Part shown: positions 59,211 through 64,000 of the stretch, piece by piece
Numbering within the stretch: the stretch's first letter is position 1
Layout: each line of letters begins with the position of its first letter
NCBI GenBank assembly: GCA_031769625.1
Contig: JAUIMM010000040.1
Span: forward strand, 18,674,001-18,738,000
Source of the DNA: Taudactylus pleione
Taxonomy: Eukaryota > Chordata > Amphibia > Anura > Myobatrachidae
Length of the DNA stretch: 64,000 nt
Direction of reading: 5' to 3'
Program-made: the position numbers and the translations under genes
The notes under the pieces: model-generated
Database searches by the model: none
Told to the model about the DNA's origin: nothing
The model's input: only the letters and a program-made list of their open reading frames with translations

Positions 59211-59855
59211 GTCCCTAAATAGAGCCTGAATGTCTAGAAACCATTGGGGCAGAAGCTTAAAAGGCAGGGTCTGCAACAAATATAAAATCTTGGCAAGAGT
59301 GTTAATTTTAAGAATACCCAGCTTCCCGAACCAAGAGAAGGGTCTGGACTTACAAGACTAAGTCCAAGCGTATTTTGTCCAAGAAGGGAAAAAAATTAGC
59401 CTCAAATATGCAGGATAGGTCTCTAGTAATAGTGACACCCAAAATATTTAGTTGAGAAGCATGCCAGGGGAATGCTGTTTTAAGGCTCGCTACCATTTGA
59501 GGAGGGGCCATAATATTCAAAAGCAACCGACTTAGAATAATTAACTTTAAAATTAGAGCGGTCACCAAAGACCTTGAATTCATCAAATAGACTTGGAAGG
59601 GAGATTATGGGGTTTGTGATCGTGGCCAACAAATCATGAGCAAAAAAAGGCAATTTATATTCATTACTTTGCAACACAATACCTGATTGACCGTGCCAGA
59701 GCCTCCATACAGAGGAAAGAAAATCAGGGGTGACTAAGGACATCCCTGTCTAGTTCCATTGTTAATGTCAAAGAAGTTAGAGAGTGAGCCATGTTTTTTA
59801 ATTTGAGCAGAGGGGAAATGGTAGAGAACAAGAATACGTTGAAAACAGACAGGAC
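59211..59855 (-). pseudogene. L1 ORF2 RT palm/thumb segment (unit 1)
   Basis: The minus strand reads LPFFAHDLLATITNP, where active L1 has FADD, so the first catalytic Asp is His here. SKSVAFEYYG follows, then LNILGVTITRD and FLDKIRLDL. This corresponds to the RT active-site block and thumb. The His substitution and frameshifts mean it is inactive. Confidence 0.8.
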
Positions 59856-59858
59856 CCA

Positions 59859-60283
59859 GGGCCTGATTCAGACCCGCTCGCTAGCGCTGAGCGCTCGCAA
59901 GCAGGTCGATTGTGCCCTAGTGCACATGCGCACAAGTCTCGCACCAAAGGGGGCGTGCTGTCAATGTTGATTGATTGCCCTTTGGTGGGCATACCGTCTG
60001 GGTCCGGCCCCACTGACATCACTAGTGATGTCAGTGGGAGTGATTTTGGCTCTGATAGAGCCAAAATCACTTCAGGGCTTGCGGTCACCGAGACCCTACC
60101 GCAGGGTCTCGTCGCAAGCCCGATGGTCTTGATCATCGTGACCATCATCATGGACGCTCGCATACGCTGTGGCTGGTAACCCTCAGCTATGCGAGCGTCC
60201 AAGAGGCCGCTCCAAGTTTAGGTAGGAGGGCCCTGATTCAGAGCGAGCGCTCTGGTCAGAGCGTCCGGCTCTGAATCAGGCCC
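59859..60283. mobile_element. Hairpin-array MITE, copy D, CCA duplication
   Basis: It starts GGGCCTGATTCAGACCCGCT, ends GGCTCTGAATCAGGCCC, and is flanked by CCA at 59856-59858 and 60284-60286. It keeps the CACTGACATCACTAGTGATG stem, GTGATTTTGGCTC/GAGCCAAAATCAC, the GAGACCCTACCGCAGGGTCT stem and the terminal GGACGCTCGCATA/TATGCGAGCGTCC (60152-60200). The AGGCGTTCCCATGGGAACGC palindrome is deleted. Confidence 0.85.
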
Positions 60284-60289
60284 CCAGTC

Positions 60290-60602
60290 CCAAGTGTTTC
60301 AGCACCCCAGACATAAAACTCCAATCTTTCCTGTCAACGCCTTCTCAGCATCTGTAGACAATAAAATTGGCAAAGCGTCCGTAGATAAAATATGGTGAAT
60401 GAGAACTATAATATTGGAGGAAGTGTTCCGAGTTTCATGGCCCGGAAAAAACGCTACCTGATCACTATGGATAAGGGTAGGCAGAAAATGTTTCAATCTA
60501 TTTGCAAGAAATTTCGCAAACAGTTTGACGTCAACATTGAGAAGGGAGATTGGACAATAGCTGGGACATAGTGAGGAGTCCTTGCCTTCTTTAGGAATGA
60601 CC

Positions 60603-60604
<2 letters not shown>
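60290..60604 (-). pseudogene. L1 ORF2 RT N-terminal block (unit 1)
   Basis: Minus strand VIPKEGKDSSLCPSYCPISL, then LAKFLANRLKHFLPTLIHSD and STDAEKA, the classical L1 RT motif order. The F-D of the usual DAEKAFD block is lost. Confidence 0.82.
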
Positions 60605-60639
<35 letters not shown>

Positions 60640-61221
60640 TATTGTTGCTGTTGCAAAATAAATTGCAGTGGATGAACTCCATAACGTGATTGCTAATAGT
60701 CCCATAGAATAATCATAATCCATTGTAATAAATGAAATAATAGTACTGAAAAAAATATTAAAATATATAAATGTAAAAATAAAAAAAGTAAAATAAGATA
60801 AAATAAATAAAAAAATATATAATCCAACAGAACAAAGATGTAAGTAAATAAAATAAATTAAAAGTGGAAATAAAAATCAAATTGAATGTTATTAAATAAT
60901 GCCATGCTTCAGAATGTTACCGTTCGTTGCCTTATTCTGAACATATTGATAAAATGAGAATATGTGCACTCATTGTTACAACTGTAAGGGTTAATAAGGG
61001 GTTTTCATTGGTATTATGGCACAAGCTTGACGTTATGTACATTACTACACAAAACATTCATACCTATCTAGTGTTGAATAGCTTGATCATTATTTGCTTG
61101 TTAGCATCTATTCCGTGTTGGGGGTTCCCCTGGCAGACCCGATATCATTGTATGCATGTGTTTATGTTCTTTCAAACACTGCTTTCATATATGTGTTTTG
61201 CGTTGTATTTTTCTTTTATTA
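60605..61221. other. AT-rich insert in the L1 (unit 1)
   Basis: It starts with a TA run of about 16 units, then AATAAA-rich sequence, then a stretch from 60900 without a recognised match. It separates the L1 RT block from its upstream part. No gene is supported. Confidence 0.5.
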
Positions 61222-61371
61222 CAGGCATTCGCTATTTTGCGAGCACATGAATTTCGGCCGCACTGACTGGTTCGCGCATGCGTATAACGATCCGTACGCA
61301 TGTGCAGATGTGCAAACATCGCTCGGAACGAGCGTACTGCCACTAGCGAGTGGCTCTGAATGAGGGCCAAA

Positions 61372-62016
61372 GTCCCTAAATAGAGCCTGAATGTCTAGAA
61401 ACCATTGGGGCAGAAGCTTAAAAGGCAGGGTCTGCAACAAATATAAAATCTTGGCAAGAGTGTTAATTTTAAGAATACCCAGCTTCCCGAACCAAGAGAA
61501 GGGTCTGGACTTACAAGACTAAGTCCAAGCGTATTTTGTCCAAGAAGGGAAAAAAATTAGCCTCAAATATGCAGGATAGGTCTCTAGTAATAGTGACACC
61601 CAAAATATTTAGTTGAGAAGCATGCCAGGGGAATGCTGTTTTAAGGCTCGCTACCATTTGAGGAGGGGCCATAATATTCAAAAGCAACCGACTTAGAATA
61701 ATTAACTTTAAAATTAGAGCGGTCACCAAAGACCTTGAATTCATCAAATAGACTTGGAAGGGAGATTATGGGGTTTGTGATCGTGGCCAACAAATCATGA
61801 GCAAAAAAAGGCAATTTATATTCATTACTTTGCAACACAATACCTGATTGACCGTGCCAGAGCCTCCATACAGAGGAAAGAAAATCAGGGGTGACTAAGG
61901 ACATCCCTGTCTAGTTCCATTGTTAATGTCAAAGAAGTTAGAGAGTGAGCCATGTTTTTTAATTTGAGCAGAGGGGAAATGGTAGAGAACAAGAATACGT
62001 TGAAAACAGACAGGAC
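61372..62016 (-). pseudogene. L1 ORF2 RT palm/thumb segment (unit 2)
   Basis: Identical reading to the segment at 59211-59855, including the FAHD substitution. Confidence 0.8.
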
Positions 62017-62019
62017 CCA

Positions 62020-62444
62020 GGGCCTGATTCAGACCCGCTCGCTAGCGCTGAGCGCTCGCAAGCAGGTCGATTGTGCCCTAGTGCACATGCGCACAAGTCT
62101 CGCACCAAAGGGGGCGTGCTGTCAATGTTGATTGATTGCCCTTTGGTGGGCATACCGTCTGGGTCCGGCCCCACTGACATCACTAGTGATGTCAGTGGGA
62201 GTGATTTTGGCTCTGATAGAGCCAAAATCACTTCAGGGCTTGCGGTCACCGAGACCCTACCGCAGGGTCTCGTCGCAAGCCCGATGGTCTTGATCATCGT
62301 GACCATCATCATGGACGCTCGCATACGCTGTGGCTGGTAACCCTCAGCTATGCGAGCGTCCAAGAGGCCGCTCCAAGTTTAGGTAGGAGGGCCCTGATTC
62401 AGAGCGAGCGCTCTGGTCAGAGCGTCCGGCTCTGAATCAGGCCC
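62020..62444. mobile_element. Hairpin-array MITE, copy D duplicate
   Basis: Same sequence as 59859-60283, carried by the segmental duplication rather than by a separate transposition. Confidence 0.85.
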
Positions 62445-62450
62445 CCAGTC

Positions 62451-62763
62451 CCAAGTGTTTCAGCACCCCAGACATAAAACTCCAATCTTTCCTGTCAACG
62501 CCTTCTCAGCATCTGTAGACAATAAAATTGGCAAAGCGTCCGTAGATAAAATATGGTGAATGAGAACTATAATATTGGAGGAAGTGTTCCGAGTTTCATG
62601 GCCCGGAAAAAACGCTACCTGATCACTATGGATAAGGGTAGGCAGAAAATGTTTCAATCTATTTGCAAGAAATTTCGCAAACAGTTTGACGTCAACATTG
62701 AGAAGGGAGATTGGACAATAGCTGGGACATAGTGAGGAGTCCTTGCCTTCTTTAGGAATGACC

Positions 62764-62765
<2 letters not shown>
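62451..62765 (-). pseudogene. L1 ORF2 RT N-terminal block (unit 2)
   Basis: Identical reading to 60290-60604. The shorter TA tract here keeps the frame open into the adjoining insert, which makes a longer but meaningless open frame. Confidence 0.8.
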
Positions 62766-62798
<33 letters not shown>

Positions 62799-63479
62799 TA
62801 TTGTTGCTGTTGCAAAATAAATTGCAGTGGATGAACTCCATAACGTGATTGCTAATAGTCCCATAGAATAATCATAATCCATTGTAATAAATGAAATAAT
62901 AGTACTGAAAAAAATATTAAAATATATAAATGTAAAAATAAAAAAAGTAAAATAAGATAAAATAAATAAAAAAATATATAATCCAACAGAACAAAGATGT
63001 AAGTAAATAAAATAAATTAAAAGTGGAAATAAAAATCAAATTGAATGTTATTAAATAATGCCATGCTTCAGAATGTTACCGTTCGTTGCCTTATTCTGAA
63101 CATATTGATAAAATGAGAATATGTGCACTCATTGTTACAACTGTAAGGGTTAATAAGGGGTTTTCATTGGTATTATGGCACAAGCTTGACGTTATGTACA
63201 TTACTACACAAAACATTCATACCTATCTAGTGTTGAATAGCTTGATCATTATTTGCTTGTTAGCATCTATTCCGTGTTGGGGGTTCCCCTGGCAGACCCG
63301 ATATCATTGTATGCATGTGTTTATGTTCTTTCAAACACTGCTTTCATATATGTGTTTTGCGTTGTATTTTTCTTTTATTACATTCTATTCATTTGTATAT
63401 ATCTCATCCTGTCACTTAGAAGCACATTTAGAATATTGATTATATCCTTTAGTTCCCAATTTAACATTCCGCATTTAAG

Positions 63480-64000
63480 CATTGTAAACTATAGCTGGTC
63501 TGAAATAGTATTGTAGGCCTCCAAAAGTAAAGGAGTTAACTTGTCCCTAAAAGCCTTATAGTAATTTATAGTAAAGCCATTTGGGCCAGGACTTTTCCTG
63601 GAGGGTGTAGGATTTAATAGCCTCCTCAAGTTCAGGTAAAGTAAAAAGCTTTTCTAAGACTTCACTAGCAAGGTCAGTAAGTGTAGGGAATCCAATTCTA
63701 GTAAGGTAGGCCTTAATGGCTTGTTGCTTCCTACTACCATTAGGGTAGGCCAGGTGAGGAGGTAGGTTATATAGTGATCAATAATAGGAACAAAAAGCTT
63801 CAACGATCTTACAGGTGTCATGGAAGACACAATCATTGTCGTCTTTAATAGAGGGGATAAAGGAGAGCGTTCTATGAATTTACAGAGCCCTAGCCAGCAT
63901 CTTTTCTGGGTTGTAGCCCCAGCGATAATACAGACTACGGCATTTTCTGAAAGATTGCTCAAGTTTGTCCAGTAAAGTTTGTTTAACGTTGTTTGCGCCT
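63480..64000 (-). pseudogene. L1 ORF2 pre-RT segment
   Basis: The minus strand reads CRSLYYRWGYNPEKMLARAL, then FIERSPL, LPELEEAIKS and, further on, WPKWLYYKLL, GLQYYFRPA. This matches the L1 region between endonuclease and RT, ending where GKSPGPDG is usually found. The frame is broken by several stops. The gene continues upstream off the window. Confidence 0.75.

Larger units (their letters stand above)
59061..61221. repeat. Tandem duplication, unit 1 (2161 bp)
   Basis: Every line read from 59061 onward recurs at +2161 as far as the TA tract at 60604, and at +2159 after it. The single difference noticed is one TA dinucleotide fewer in unit 2. The unit covers the end of one MITE, L1 thumb and RT segments, one hairpin-array MITE and an AT-rich insert. 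Confidence 0.95.
61222..63380. repeat. Tandem duplication, unit 2 (2159 bp)
   Basis: This is a second copy of 59061-61221. The junction at 61220-61223 (TTATTACA|GGCATTC) shows 2-bp microhomology (CA). After 63380 the sequence departs into TTCTATTCATTTG. Confidence 0.95.
57440..64000 (-). mobile_element. L1-type LINE, minus strand, heavily interrupted
   Basis: From 64000 down, the minus strand holds the L1 ORF2 pre-RT segment (64000-63480), RT blocks (62765-62451 and 60604-60290), the palm and thumb (62016-61372 and 59855-59211) and the C-terminal part (58600-57800). Interruptions are AT-rich inserts (about 60605-61220 and 62766-63470), MITEs, and a tandem duplication that doubles the middle. 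The element continues beyond the window. Confidence 0.8.

Noticed and set aside
59798..60202. 134-codon open frame present twice
   Set aside because: It runs through the hairpin-array MITE and is duplicated only because of the 2.16-kb tandem repeat.

Overview
The window is vertebrate nuclear DNA, most likely from a frog with a large, transposon-rich genome. It carries a vertebrate Wnt gene split by a very long intron. The repeat content (L1, CR1/L2, hAT with hundreds-of-bp MITEs, Tc1, Ty3/Gypsy, a class I-type endogenous retrovirus with ~1-kb LTRs) also fits an anuran. No bacterial features, rRNA, tRNA or CRISPR are recognised. The anuran call is an inference from repeat style and is not proven.

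Host gene. The only host gene recognised is a Wnt2-type gene on the + strand. One internal exon lies at 7000-7264, with the lipid-attachment motif [10 protein letters not shown]. The terminal exon is at 49679-49905, with the cysteine-rich C-terminus and the stop. The two join in phase (phase 1) across a 42.4-kb intron. The upstream exons are not in the window. The 3' UTR and downstream spacer follow from 49906.

Layout. 1-1425: 3' part of a hAT transposon inserted in an L2-like LINE tail. 2-7 kb: MITEs (one pair nested) and minisatellites. 7265-26500: intron with a Harbinger-like MITE with TTA duplications, two solo/degenerate LTRs (11.2-13.5 and 14.8-16.4 kb), a hairpin-array MITE at 16.7 kb, hAT MITEs, a Tc1 fragment and an L1 3' end with an inverted 5' piece. 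26578-33283: a minus-strand endogenous retrovirus (3' LTR, env, integrase, RNase H, part of RT) that has lost gag, protease and most of its 5' LTR and was hit by two MITEs. 34664-39630: an almost complete hAT element (minus strand) with a BED-finger transposase disabled by a few lesions. 39.6-49.6 kb: satellites, MITEs and a Ty3/Gypsy RT-RNase H relic. 50-57.4 kb: an L2 LINE broken by an LTR fragment, then a second L2 relic. 57.4-64 kb: a minus-strand L1 interrupted by MITEs and containing a nearly perfect 2.16-kb tandem duplication.

Most notable structure. A MITE family is built almost entirely of consecutive perfect hairpins (copies at 2057, 16662, 33284, 59859 and, by duplication, 62020). 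Its stems differ between copies by paired, compensatory changes. Several elements sharing its GGCCTGATTCAG-like termini are flanked by 3-bp direct repeats (ACT, AAA, CCA, TAG).
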